NCBI RefSeq assembly: GCF_000296215.2 | Contig: NZ_CP013949.1 | Location: 6,379,501-6,443,500 of the forward strand | Length of the DNA stretch: 64,000 nucleotides | Origin: Bradyrhizobium sp. CCGE-LA001 | GTDB taxonomy: Bacteria > Pseudomonadota > Alphaproteobacteria > Rhizobiales > Xanthobacteraceae | Direction: 5' to 3' | Shown: piece by piece, positions 36,270 to 47,192 of the stretch | How positions within the stretch are numbered: position 1 is the stretch's first letter | How the letters are laid out: every line of letters begins with the position of its first letter | Made by a program: the position numbers and the translations under genes | Notes under the pieces: model-generated | What the model saw: the letters and a program-made list of their open reading frames with translations, nothing else | Database searches by the model: none | What the model was told of the DNA's origin: nothing

Positions 36270-36456
36270 ATCGTTTCGCGAGACCCTTGGTCATGACGCT
36301 GTACCTATGATCTGGCCCGTCTAGAGGGGCCGCACCTAAGCATGCCCCGGACAGGCTTCGTTGCCGGGAACTCGTCAGCGACCTTTGCGCACGCTGCTCG
36401 ACCGCCCTATGAGGTCTAGCCGGTCGTTCGATGCACCGGTCTCTGCGTCTACTACC

Positions 36457-37344
36457 TTACTCCGATACGAATGAGGCCCTCTCGGCCTTCACGGATCTGG
36501 AAATAAATCGATGCACCTCTTGAACTCGACGTGTCTCATGCGTATCAGGATGAGAGGTGATCCAATAGTTGCGCACGAACCGAACTGCCGGCAGCACGCG
36601 CTTCAACTCCGGATAGCGTTGCGCTGCATAGTCGTGAAGGATTCCAACTCCATACCCGGCGCGAATTGCCTCCATTTGCGCGACCACGCTGCCGCATTCG
36701 TATTTACGTGACATAAGGCGACCGAGTACAGAAGCATAGTCTAAGGCGGGGCTGTAGGCCATGTCCTCAACATGCGTTACGAACAATCGGCCGCCTAGTT
36801 CGTGCTGGTCTGTGATCGGGCCCTCTCGCGCAAGGTACTTCTCCGCCGCGTACACGCTCAGTGTGTAGTCGGTCAGCTTCGCCAGGATCAGTCGGCCTTG
36901 TTTGGGACGATCCAACGTAATGGCTATGTCGGCCTCTCGCCGCGATAGCGAGAATGTTCGTGGCAGCGGAACCAGTTGGACGAGGAGCCTTGAATGTTTC
37001 GCAGCAAGCATGCCAAGGCGCTCTGCAAGGAAATAGTTGCCAAGGCCGTCAGGTGCACCGACGCGCACTGTACCGGTGATCGCCTGGTTCGCGCCGCTGA
37101 TGCTCGAACTCACTCTGATAAATTCGCTCTCCGCGCGCTCAGCGGCGACCATCAACGACTCGCCTGCCGCAGTTAGAGTGCATCCAGCCGTATGTCGTTC
37201 GAGCAGCTTAGTGTTCAAACTTCGCTCAAGAGCGCTAAGTTGTCGAGCTACCGTGGAATGATTTAATCTAAGATTCTTCGACGCCTTCAGGATTTGTCCT
37301 GCTCGCGCGACCTCCAGGAATATGCGAACGCGTTCCCAATCCAT
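36457..37344 (-). CDS. LysR-family transcriptional regulator
   Basis: A 295-residue protein from ATG 37344 (MDWERVRIFLEVARAGQILK); a GTG at 37392 adds 16 residues and neither has a strong ribosome-binding site. The helix-turn-helix covers about residues 4-62 (ASKNLRLNHSTVARQLSALE). The effector domain has AITGTVRVGAPDGLGNYFLA and GYGVGILHDYAAQRYPELKR. It converges with the CobW-amidohydrolase genes and ends about 190 bases after them; whether it controls them is unknown. Confidence 0.8.
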   Translation of the reverse strand: MDWERVRIFLEVARAGQILKASKNLRLNHSTVARQLSALERSLNTKLLERHTAGCTLTAAGESLMVAAERAESEFIRVSSSISGANQAITGTVRVGAPDGLGNYFLAERLGMLAAKHSRLLVQLVPLPRTFSLSRREADIAITLDRPKQGRLILAKLTDYTLSVYAAEKYLAREGPITDQHELGGRLFVTHVEDMAYSPALDYASVLGRLMSRKYECGSVVAQMEAIRAGYGVGILHDYAAQRYPELKRVLPAVRFVRNYWITSHPDTHETRRVQEVHRFISRSVKAERASFVSE

Positions 37345-37686
37345 CGAATACAGTTTTTGCACAAGGGGCGGCAAATTCGGTCGGTGATGCACGAATTTAT
37401 GCGCTGCATACGAACCCCGATCAAGCCCTGTTTAATGGGAGCTGTTCATTACCAGTCCACATATCTCGAGAGGATCGAGAAGCTACTCGCGCGAATGAAG
37501 CAGAAGACCGGCCACGAATGGGCCCTCCGAAACGGTCCGGCGCCTGAGACCGAAAATATGAGGGGCCGTGTATGAAAGACGAACTGTCGTCCGATTGATC
37601 TCGTAAGGGGCAGCCGCCTAACTCGACACGTTCCCCCCGAAAAAGGCGGGGGTCATATCAATAGTTGTCAAGCCGCTTGTCCGCAT

Positions 37687-38437
37687 TCAGCTTGTCATGG
37701 GACGACCAGAAGACGCAGGGCGCGTCATCGTAACTCCTCCGAAGCTCGCCGTGACCTGGCCCGAGGCCACTCGTCCGCTCGGGTCCATTGCGGCGGCGAA
37801 GTAGGTTCGCTTGTTTTTCTCGGAATGCCACGTCTGCTGGACGACACCCGTGGTCCAGACTTCGATCTCCGGCCCGTACGAGCGGTAGGTGCAAGAGCAA
37901 TTGGGATCCGTCATCGTGGCCGTCGCGGACATCCTGAACTTGCCGACGTCGAAGCCCATCGTCGCGAAGAACCGGGCGAGGCCGTACGCGAGAGCCAGGT
38001 TGCCGTCGCCGTCGAACTTCAATGTCGTCACCGAGTCATCACGGCCATCGGGCTTACCGTCGACGACTTGCAGCCGGCCGGCCCAGATCATCTGATCCGT
38101 CTTGTGGGTCTTTCGATCGAACCAAGCCTGCGCCACCGGGCAGGAAGCGTCGACGAGGCGTCCGCAACTCGCTTGCCGACGGTCGAAGCGGCGCGCGCCA
38201 GCAAGCCGCCGATGACGGGCCTGGAGAGCTTGCCTCGCTCTTCCGGTACGAAATCCTCGACCCGGGCGCCAACGATCGAAAGCAGTTGCTCCACGGCAGC
38301 GCGGCCGCCGGCGGAGATACCTTCGCTAAGGGGCTGGCGGTGACCGCCAGCAGGCCCAAAAGGGCGACGGCGGCGGTCGCTCCGCAACGGCTGCGCGTCG
38401 GAGCCGGCTCTTCGAGTACATGTGAAGCCCTGGCCAA
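37687..38437 (-). pseudogene. Exported hypothetical protein, frameshifted
   Basis: Three frames combine into one protein of about 250 residues. It starts near 38437 with MARASHVLEE and a hydrophobic signal (AAVALLGLLAVTAS), continues in a second frame as ISAGGRAAVEQLLSIVGARV with RGKLSRPVIGGLLARAASTV, and ends in a third frame (38136-37687) as AQAWFDRKTHKTDQMIWAGR, GYGLARFF-like AYGLARFFATMGFDVGKFRM and GVVQQTWHSEKNKRTYF. The last part is beta-rich. I do not recognise the family. Two frameshifts, probably at about 38340 and 38135, inactivate it. Confidence 0.6.
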
Positions 38438-39116
38438 GTGGAGAGCAGATGAGGTCAGGTCAAGATCCTAGTTCGGTCGTTGAGCCGAGGGACACGCGGC
38501 CCTTGGCCCGGCCGAATTCAACAGTCGGCCTTAACCTCAATGACCATGTTTACCTCCTCCATCGACTTAGGCGCCGCGTCCAGAAGACATTGGGCCGGGA
38601 CAGACGGCGGTCAATCATTCTTACTGGATGGATTTTTTGATGGGCACTGAACCGTCTCCTCTTGAAATTGGTCGGTCGCCCACTATCGCCGGGTCGCAAA
38701 GGCGACCCGATCAACAGCGACGACGATCTGCTCGTCGGTGCCATCCTCAACTCGAAGGGTTGGCTATCGGGTCTGAGCGATAGCGAAGTGGCTCATGTGC
38801 CGATACACTTGGGCCAAGAAGCGCTATCCTGCAGACGTCGAACGGCTCGACCGACTGGAAAGGGCAATCGGCGACACTCAGCGAGCAGGTCAGCACGCCA
38901 TCAGCTTCATCGACTCGCTGACCGACGCCAAGCTGATCGCCGGCGCGGAAGCTCCGAAAAAATGGCCTGCGACGCTTCAGCAGCAGCAAAGGTTTGAGCG
39001 CGAGGCCGACGGCTTAATTCTCCCGGCGACGCCGAGAGGTCGCTCTCAAGCGCGGTGGGTGGTTCTCTCTTGGGTTGTCGGCCAGCCGCCCGCCGCGCTT
39101 TTCAAGCTGGCGATGG
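38438..39116. other. Spacer, no supported gene
   Basis: A plus-strand frame around 38810-38990 (KKRYPADVERLDRLERAIGD, SFIDSLTDAKLIAGAEAP) has some coding flavour but no convincing start, and its continuation is lost. Nothing else recognisable. Confidence 0.35.
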
Positions 39117-40165
39117 CTATTTGTCGTCCGGCTTCTTCGTGATCACGATTCCGTCTAGTCCGCCGACAACCCAAAACTTTTTACCCCGGATGCATGTGAG
39201 GATTTGGACCATCTCGAGAAACACGTAGAGTTCGTCGGCCAAGTCATATTCGGGGGTTTGTTCCTTGATAAAGTCGGAGCCGAGCAACTGCACGGCTTCC
39301 TCAGTATCAATGACGAAGCTGTGGTCTTTATAGTGGTGGACTAGGTGCCTTCCGATTTTGCCGGCAGTCGGTGCCTGCCGGAAGCTTTTTGATCGTTAGG
39401 AGGCGCTCGGCATATTGGGCTGCACTTTCACCAACCCGTTCGTAAACCTGGATCGGTGCCTGGTCAGTTAGATATTTCGTCAGCATCTCAGATGCGCTAC
39501 GAAATTTGCAGGCAATATCCGCGATGTGATCAAGAGCATTGCCCAATGCCAGCACCGGCAAACCCCGGACTTGAGGATCAATGGGTCTAAGCTGGCTAAT
39601 CATGCCCATGTGGATTTGGTCGGCGCCAAGCGCGAGCAGAGTTGCGGCCGACTTCGCGCGCCTTGGAATGGCAACCGAAAAGGTCTTTTAGGCAATCCGT
39701 TTCAGCGACTTGCCAATTAAGTAAGCCGGCTCGATGCGGCCGCCGGGACTATCGACGATCAGCAGAAAATCCTTGCCTTTGCCCTTAAAGCCGCTGCCGC
39801 TGAATATAGGCGGTCTGAATGGAACGTACCGATTGAATCATCGTCGAATAGAAACATGACCTCGTAAGCTGCGAGGGCGGAATGTTTCGCAATGATCCGT
39901 TCGAGGTTCTTCCTAACGTCGTTCTTGAACGCCTCATCATCACCGCTCTGCAACGCCTCGTACCAATCTACCGATTTTTGGCGGAGGTGGTAATCTTTGG
40001 GAGGAGTCTTGGCGGCAGTTTCGGCAGAGGTTTCGGAGCAGACTTAGGCGTCGGAACGCCATCGGAATCATCTAGGGGCTTTGCGGGTGCCGGGTTTTCG
40101 AATTCTAGAGGGGCTGCTTCGGGGGTATCCGCTGCTTCCGCAGCTTGTGCGCGTGACCTAGACAT
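39117..40165 (-). pseudogene. SDH-family serine protease-like gene (ClpP/crotonase class), multiply disrupted
   Basis: A collinear gene can be followed across the minus strand. It starts MSRSRAQAAEAADTPEAAPL at 40165 with a proline-rich N-terminus, continues in another frame NDVRKNLERIIAKHSALAAY, EVMFLFDDDSIGTFHSDRLY, then GKDFLLIVDSPGGRIEPAYL (the D-S-P-G-G substrate-binding motif of the ClpP-like serine proteases), a stop after SLKRIA, RRAKSAATLLALGADQIHMG (catalytic-serine-type segment), ISQLRPIDPQVRGLPVLALG, and in a last frame VHHYKDHSFVIDTEEAVQLL to a stop at 39117. There are about three frameshifts and one nonsense codon. Such membrane-associated proteases have poorly known substrates. 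Confidence 0.65.
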
Positions 40166-40274
40166 TTCTCAATCTAAAAGCATGGCGGTTAAACGAGCGG
40201 CTGGCGACGCAGTCGCCGGTATCGACGAGGACAAGGCCGTGGCCCAAGATGTTAGGACGCTCCGTCTGGACTTC

Positions 40275-40528
40275 TCAGCTCAGGAGCAACGAGCGCGCCT
40301 CTGCGATTTCGAGCGTTGCGGCGTTCTCAATGGCCATGCGCTCATCACCCTTGATGCGAAGGAGGCCGCTCGCTCGGTTGGTGATGCGGGCCAGCTCACC
40401 CAACGATGGTTTCGCGTTGTCTTGACATTCCTCATCTGCGATCGAAATTATAGCTTCGATCCGCTTCGCTTGCTCGGCTTAGCTTCGTTCTTCGGCTGTT
40501 CAGCAGCAGCTCTTGGGGATTTGGTCAT
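40275..40528 (-). pseudogene. Small hypothetical protein, frameshifted
   Basis: From an ATG at 40528 the frame reads MTKSPRAAAEQPKNEAKPSK and soon stops; a frameshift near 40470 restores IEAIISIADEECQDNAKPSL, GELARITNRASGLLRIKGDE and ENAATLEIAEARSLLLS to a stop at 40275. Total length would be about 83 residues, helical and acidic. It is immediately upstream of the SDH-type protease remnant on the same strand and may have formed an operon with it. Family unknown. Confidence 0.4.
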
Positions 40529-40889
40529 TGTATGGCTCTCTCTCGGTTTCGAATTTATCTCTTTTAGATTGTATCGTGAGATATACTCTCGTTCGGCGGG
40601 ACGTGGCTTGAAACCAAAGAACGAGACGCCAGCGGGCGGCGCGGGCCGCCCAAGCCGGGCAGGGCAAGCGCATCAGCGGTATTTAGGTGCACTCAAAGCG
40701 AGGCGGTCCTAGAGACGCCACCTGTTGGTCCAGCCCTACGCCAGCCCTTGCTAGCGGCGTGCCCGCCTAGCGACGAAGCATCCGGCTGTCTCTCGCCGAA
40801 AGGGGCTGGGTGAGTTCGCTTTGCCAGGAATGACGGTGCAGCGCGGAAAACCAGACCCGCCTTTGCGAGACCCAGGATGACGGCGGTGA
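40529..40889. other. Spacer at the border of the beta-oxidation block
   Basis: No gene. From about 40760 the sequence has the GC-rich, GGAATGACGG/GGATGACGG style of intergenic repeats seen around bradyrhizobial chromosomal genes, marking a change from the lower-GC DNA to the left. Confidence 0.4.
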
Positions 40890-42032
40890 CTAAATTAAGC
40901 TTCCCCCATCGGTAACGCGAGACTGATGATAGTCGGTGTCGCCGAACGAGTTCTCGATCATGGTGAGACGCTTGAAGTAGTGGCCGATCTTCGCCTCCAT
41001 GGTCATGCCGATGCCGCCGTGGAGCTGGATCGACTGCTGTCCCACGAATTTCAGCGACTTGCCGATCTGCACCTTGGCCGCAGCGATGGCATTCGCGCGC
41101 TCCTTCGCGTCCTCGAAATCACCGGCCATGGTCGCGAACATCGACATCGAGCGCGCCTGCTCGGCCGCGACGAACATGTCGGAGGCGCGGTGCTGCAGCG
41201 ACTGGAACGAGCCGATCGCGACGCCGAACTGCTTGCGGGTCTTAATGTACTCGACGGTGGTCTTGAGCGACTCGTCCATCAGGCCGACCGCCTCGGCGCA
41301 GAGCACGATGCGGGCTTCATCGACGACGCGCTCGATCAGCGCGAGCGAATCGTTGGGGTTACCGAGCACGGCATCCGGGCCGATCTCGACGCCGGTGAAG
41401 GTGATGTCGGCGGCATGCAGGCCGTCCTGGGTCGGATAGCCCTTCTTCGCGACGCCCTTGGCGTCGGCGGGGACCAGGAACACGCCGATGCCGGTCTTGT
41501 CACGGCGATCGCCCTTGGTGCGCGCGGTGACGACAAGCGTGTCGGCATTCTCGCCGTTGAGCACGACGAATTTCTCGCCGTCGATGACCCAGCCGTCGCC
41601 CTTCTTCTTCGCGGTCGTTGAGACGTCGAAGAGATCGTAGCGCGCGTTCTTCTCGAGCTGGGCGAAGGCCAGCGTCTTGCTGCCGTCGATGATCCCGGGC
41701 ACATGCGCGGCCTTCTGCGCGTCGGTGCCGGCATGGCGCAGGAAGCCGCCGCCGATCACGACCGTCGCGAGATACGGCTCGAGCACCAGCGCCTTGCCGA
41801 GCGCTTCCATCACGATCATGGTCTCGACGCCGCCGCCGCCGAAGCCGCCATCGGCCTCTGCGAAGGGCAGGCCGAGCAGGCCCTGCTCGGCAAGCTTGAG
41901 CCAGACGGTTTTGCTCCAGCCGCCCTTCTCCTTCATGTACTTCTTGCGCTGCTCGAAATCGTAGGAATCGGTCAGCAGACCGTCGATGCTTTCCTTGAGA
42001 AGCCGCTGCTCCTCGTTCAGGTCAAAATCCAT
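40890..42032 (-). CDS. Acyl-CoA dehydrogenase (380 aa)
   Basis: FAD-dependent alpha,beta-dehydrogenation of an acyl-CoA, the first step of beta-oxidation; electrons pass to ETF. The 380 residues start MDFDLNEEQRLLKESIDGLL. Domain order is the N-terminal helical domain (GLPFAEADGGFGGGGVETMI), a middle beta domain (KKKGDGWVIDGEKFVVLNGE, with only a weak consensus for FAD binding) and a C-terminal helical domain (ETARIVLCAEAVGLMDESLK-like, KTRKQFGVAIGSFQSLQHRA, QLHGGIGMTMEAKIGHYFKR). The usual catalytic glutamate region is diverged, as in the CaiA/FadE-type subunits that act in heteromers. Adjacent to a second dehydrogenase gene, suggesting a two-subunit enzyme. Very high GC with chromosomal codon use. 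Confidence 0.88.
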   Translation of the reverse strand: MDFDLNEEQRLLKESIDGLLTDSYDFEQRKKYMKEKGGWSKTVWLKLAEQGLLGLPFAEADGGFGGGGVETMIVMEALGKALVLEPYLATVVIGGGFLRHAGTDAQKAAHVPGIIDGSKTLAFAQLEKNARYDLFDVSTTAKKKGDGWVIDGEKFVVLNGENADTLVVTARTKGDRRDKTGIGVFLVPADAKGVAKKGYPTQDGLHAADITFTGVEIGPDAVLGNPNDSLALIERVVDEARIVLCAEAVGLMDESLKTTVEYIKTRKQFGVAIGSFQSLQHRASDMFVAAEQARSMSMFATMAGDFEDAKERANAIAAAKVQIGKSLKFVGQQSIQLHGGIGMTMEAKIGHYFKRLTMIENSFGDTDYHQSRVTDGGSLI

Positions 42033-42060
42033 CTTTCTCTACTCTCCCGGTATCTAATCT

Positions 42061-42141
42061 CGTCATGGCGGCCTTGTGTCGGGCATCCACGTTCTTCGTG
42101 CCGCTAGGCGTGGGTGGCCCGGTCAAGCCCCGCCCATGACG
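42061..42141. repeat. REP-like imperfect palindrome between the two acyl-CoA dehydrogenase genes
   Basis: The left arm 42061-42091 (CGTCATGGCGGCC...GGGCATCCACG) and the right arm 42109-42141 (CGTGGGTGGCCCGG...CCGCCCATGACG) pair imperfectly over about 30 bases each. The CGTCATG/CATGACG ends and CCGGG-type core resemble dispersed intergenic palindromes of Bradyrhizobium. It could fold in mRNA and act as a stabiliser or attenuator between the genes. Confidence 0.5.
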
Positions 42142-42168
42142 GCGACTGTGTTTTGTGACAGGTAGAAT

Positions 42169-43359
42169 TCACAGCCCCAGCACAGCCTTCGCGATGATAT
42201 TGCGCTGGATCTCGTCAGAGCCGCCATAGATCGAGAGCTTGCGGTTGTTGAAGTAGCTCGGCGCGATCCGGGCGGTCCAGTCCATGGCCTCGTTGGAGCC
42301 GTCCTCGCCGTGCACATCGTAGGGCGCAGCGAACGGACCGATCACTTCCATCAGGAGCTCGGTGGTGGTCTGCTGGATCTCGGAGCCCTTGATCTTCAGC
42401 ACCGAGGACGCCGGGTTGGGCTTGCCCTTACCGTGCTTGCCTTCGTCGGCGACGACGCGCAGCTGGGTGAGCTCGAGCGCCTTCAGCTCGATCTCGCACG
42501 CCGTGAGCTTCTGGCGGAACGCGGGATCCTGGATGATCGGCTTGCCGCCGGATTCGACCTTGGAGGCGAGATCGCGAATGCGGCGAAGCCGCTCTTTGGA
42601 GAGGCCGACGCGAGCTAGGCCAATGCGCTCATGGCCGAGCAGGAATTTGGCGTAATCCCAGCCCTTGTTCTCCTCGCCGATCAGATTTTCGTAGGGCACC
42701 TCGACGTCGTCGAAGAAGACTTCGTTGACCTCGACGCCGCCGTCGATGGTCTGGATCGGGCGCACGGTGACACCCTTCGACTTGAGCGAGAGGACAATGA
42801 AGGAGATGCCCATCTGCTTCTTAGCGGAAGGATCGGTGCGGCACAGGCAGAAGATCATGTCGGCGTGCTGGGCGAGCGTCGTCCAGGTCTTCTGGCCGTT
42901 GATGATCCACTTGTCACCCTTGCGTTCGGCCTTGGTCTTGAGCGAGGCGAGGTCGGAGCCCGAGCCGGGCTCGGAGAAGCCCTGGCACCACCAGTCGTCG
43001 ACATTGGCGATGCGCGGCAGATACTTCTTCTTCTGCTCATCATTGCCGAAGGTGTAGATGACCGGACCGACCATGCCGACGCCAAAAGCGAGTGGAGGCT
43101 GCGCCGGATAGGACTGCAATTCCTCATTAAAGATGTAATGCTGGACGGATGTCCAACCCGTACCGCCATACTGCTTGGGCCAGTGGCTGACGCCCCAACC
43201 TTTCTTGTTGAGAATACGCCACCAGGTCACCATCTCGTCCTTCGAGAGGTGCCGCCCCTCCACAAGCTTACGCCGTGTATCCGGCGGCACGTTGTCACGC
43301 AGGAATTGCCGCACCTCCTCCCGAAACGCCTGCTCTTCCTTTGTGAACGCGAGATCCAT
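42169..43359 (-). CDS. Acyl-CoA dehydrogenase (396 aa)
   Basis: A second FAD acyl-CoA dehydrogenase, starting MDLAFTKEEQAFREEVRQFL. Motifs include GGTGWTSVQHYIFNEELQSY, the FAD-contacting WWCQGFSEPGSGSDLASLKT in the middle domain, DKWIINGQKTWTTLAQHADM, and the C-terminal YGGSDEIQRNIIAKAVLGL. Length and architecture are typical. It precedes the 380-residue dehydrogenase by about 135 bases, same strand. The pair plus thiolase and the bifunctional protein form a complete beta-oxidation set, probably for a branched, cyclic or medium-chain acyl-CoA; the actual substrate is unknown. Confidence 0.9.
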   Translation of the reverse strand: MDLAFTKEEQAFREEVRQFLRDNVPPDTRRKLVEGRHLSKDEMVTWWRILNKKGWGVSHWPKQYGGTGWTSVQHYIFNEELQSYPAQPPLAFGVGMVGPVIYTFGNDEQKKKYLPRIANVDDWWCQGFSEPGSGSDLASLKTKAERKGDKWIINGQKTWTTLAQHADMIFCLCRTDPSAKKQMGISFIVLSLKSKGVTVRPIQTIDGGVEVNEVFFDDVEVPYENLIGEENKGWDYAKFLLGHERIGLARVGLSKERLRRIRDLASKVESGGKPIIQDPAFRQKLTACEIELKALELTQLRVVADEGKHGKGKPNPASSVLKIKGSEIQQTTTELLMEVIGPFAAPYDVHGEDGSNEAMDWTARIAPSYFNNRKLSIYGGSDEIQRNIIAKAVLGL

Positions 43360-43536
43360 GAGATCCTCCTGTGAGCTTCATCGTCCGGGTTTGCGCAAAC
43401 ACGCAAAGTGGCCGGGACCGTAACAACCGGCCTCCGTCTGTTACGAAAGCCATTTGCCTCCGCAGCCATCACTCCAGCTGCGGAATGTAGTTCGTGCCGC
43501 GCATGCGCAATTTGGCACAGGGCTGCGAGGATGTGA

Positions 43537-44724
43537 TTACTGCAACACCTCAAAAAGCCCCGCCGCGCCCATGCCGCCGCCGACACACATGGTGACGACC
43601 GCGTACTTGGCCTTGCGGCGGCGTCCCTCGATCAAAGCGTGGCCGGTCAGGCGCGCGCCTGACATGCCGTAGGGATGGCCGACCGAGATCGCGCCGCCGT
43701 TGACGTTGATCTTCTCGGGGTCGATGCCGAGCTTGTCGCGGCAATACAGCACCTGCACCGCGAAGGCTTCGTTGAGCTCCCAGAGGTCGATGTCGTCGAC
43801 CGTGAGGCCGTGGCGCTTGAGCAGGCGGGGCACGGCGAAGACCGGGCCGATGCCCATCTCGTCCGGCTCGCAGCCGGCGGAGACGAAGCCGCGGAAGATG
43901 CCGAGCGGCGCAAGACGGCGCTTGGCCGCTTCCTTGGCGCTCATGATGACGCAAGCGCTGGCGCCGTCCGAAAGCTGGCTGGCGTTGCCAGCGGTAATGG
44001 TGAATCCTTCTCCACGCACCGGCCTGAGCCGGGCGAGGCCTTCAGCGGTGGTTTCGGGACGCTGGCCCTCGTCCTGCGACAACGTCACGTCCTTGAAGGA
44101 GACGGCGCCAGTCGCCTTGTCGGTGAGCGCCATCTGCGTGGTGATCGGCGCAAGCTCGTCCTTGAACTTTCCGCCCTGCTGCGCAGCGGCGGTGCGGCGC
44201 TGGCTTTCCAGCGAATATTCGTCCTGGCGTTCACGCGAGATGCCGTAGCGCTTGGCGACGACTTCTGCCGTGTCGATCATGGACATGTAGGCTTCGCTCT
44301 TGATTTTGAGCAGCGCGGGATCCCGTACGTGGAACGAATTCATCTTGTCGTTCTGCACGAGGCTGATTGACTCGCCACCGCCGCCGATCGCGATCTCGAC
44401 ACCGTCGAAGATCACAGAATGCGCGGCGAGCGCGATGGCCTGAAGCCCTGATCCGCACTGCCGGTCAACCGTGGTGCCGGAAACGGTCACTGGAAAGCCG
44501 GCGCGGAGCAGCGCCTTGCGGGCGATGTTGCTGCCTGTCGATCCCTGTTGAAGGGCCACCCCCATCACGACGTCCTCGACCTCATTGGGCTCGATCTTGG
44601 CGCGGGCGACGGCCTCGCCGATGGTGTGCCCGAGCAGGGTTGCGCCCTCGGTGGCGTTGAGCGCGCCGCGATAGGCCTTGCCGATCGGGGTGCGGGCGGT
44701 GGAAACAATGACGGCGTCGATCAA
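43537..44724 (-). CDS. Acetyl-CoA acyltransferase (thiolase)
   Basis: A 395-residue thiolase that cleaves 3-ketoacyl-CoA with CoA or runs in reverse as a condensing enzyme. The nucleophilic cysteine is in VDRQCGSGLQAIALAAHSVI, the second catalytic cysteine in VVTMCVGGGMGAAGLFEVLQ, and the histidines in NEAF and SVGHPYGMSGARL. The start MIDAVIVSTARTPIGKAYRG is a TTG at 44724 that overlaps the stop of an upstream small ORF (TTGA), implying coupled translation. It lies between the dehydrogenase genes and the bifunctional 3-hydroxyacyl-CoA dehydrogenase gene, all in the same direction. Confidence 0.92.
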   Translation of the reverse strand: MIDAVIVSTARTPIGKAYRGALNATEGATLLGHTIGEAVARAKIEPNEVEDVVMGVALQQGSTGSNIARKALLRAGFPVTVSGTTVDRQCGSGLQAIALAAHSVIFDGVEIAIGGGGESISLVQNDKMNSFHVRDPALLKIKSEAYMSMIDTAEVVAKRYGISRERQDEYSLESQRRTAAAQQGGKFKDELAPITTQMALTDKATGAVSFKDVTLSQDEGQRPETTAEGLARLRPVRGEGFTITAGNASQLSDGASACVIMSAKEAAKRRLAPLGIFRGFVSAGCEPDEMGIGPVFAVPRLLKRHGLTVDDIDLWELNEAFAVQVLYCRDKLGIDPEKINVNGGAISVGHPYGMSGARLTGHALIEGRRRKAKYAVVTMCVGGGMGAAGLFEVLQ

Positions 44725-44951
44725 AAAACGACCTCCTGATGCGTGTTGGGATGGATTGTGACGATTTCTGCTGCTGGCGCGCGCACGGCCCCTGCCGCGA
44801 GTTCGGTAAGCTGATCCGGTGTCGCGAGCTTCGGCCTGCGCGTGCCATTATAAGCGGCAGCTTCCGTAAGGAGCTCGGCCGGCGCGACCTGGACGATGGC
44901 TTCGTCGCGCCGCACGGCTTTCGAATAAAACTGTTCGCCAGGATGGGTCAT
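44721..44951 (-). CDS. Small ORF translationally overlapping the thiolase gene, 76 aa
   Basis: Reads MTHPGEQFYSKAVRRDEAIV then LTEAAAYNGTRRPKLATPDQ and stops inside the thiolase TTG start. Soluble; no known domain recognised. The overlap and high-GC codon use like its neighbours suggest it is expressed, but it could also be the remaining end of a shortened gene. Function unknown. Confidence 0.4.
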   Translation of the reverse strand: MTHPGEQFYSKAVRRDEAIVQVAPAELLTEAAAYNGTRRPKLATPDQLTELAAGAVRAPAAEIVTIHPNTHQEVVF

Positions 44952-45009
44952 TTTCTGCAGTTAGATCAGGTGTCATTCCGGAGCGGGACAAGATCTCAAG
45001 CCCCGGTAT

Positions 45010-45095
45010 TCAATTGACGCCGCGCTTCACGGCGAAATCGATCTGGGGCTGACCCTTGAGGCCATCCGGAATGACGTTCAGAGAGGCAGTGGCCA

Positions 45096-45096
<1 letters not shown>
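45010..45096 (-). CDS. Very short ORF (28 aa) overlapping the end of the bifunctional gene
   Basis: The ATG at 45096 overlaps the TGA of the preceding gene (TGATG) and the frame reads MATASLNVIPDGLKGQPQID to a stop at 45010. This arrangement usually signals a coupled downstream gene, but only 28 codons remain. It may be the N-terminus of a gene otherwise lost between 45010 and 44951. Confidence 0.25.

Positions 45097-47188
<2,092 letters not shown>

Positions 47189-47192
<4 letters not shown>

Noticed and set aside
39882..40712. 276-codon plus-strand open frame
   Set aside because: It is antisense to the SDH-type protease and small-protein remnants, whose pieces match real motifs.
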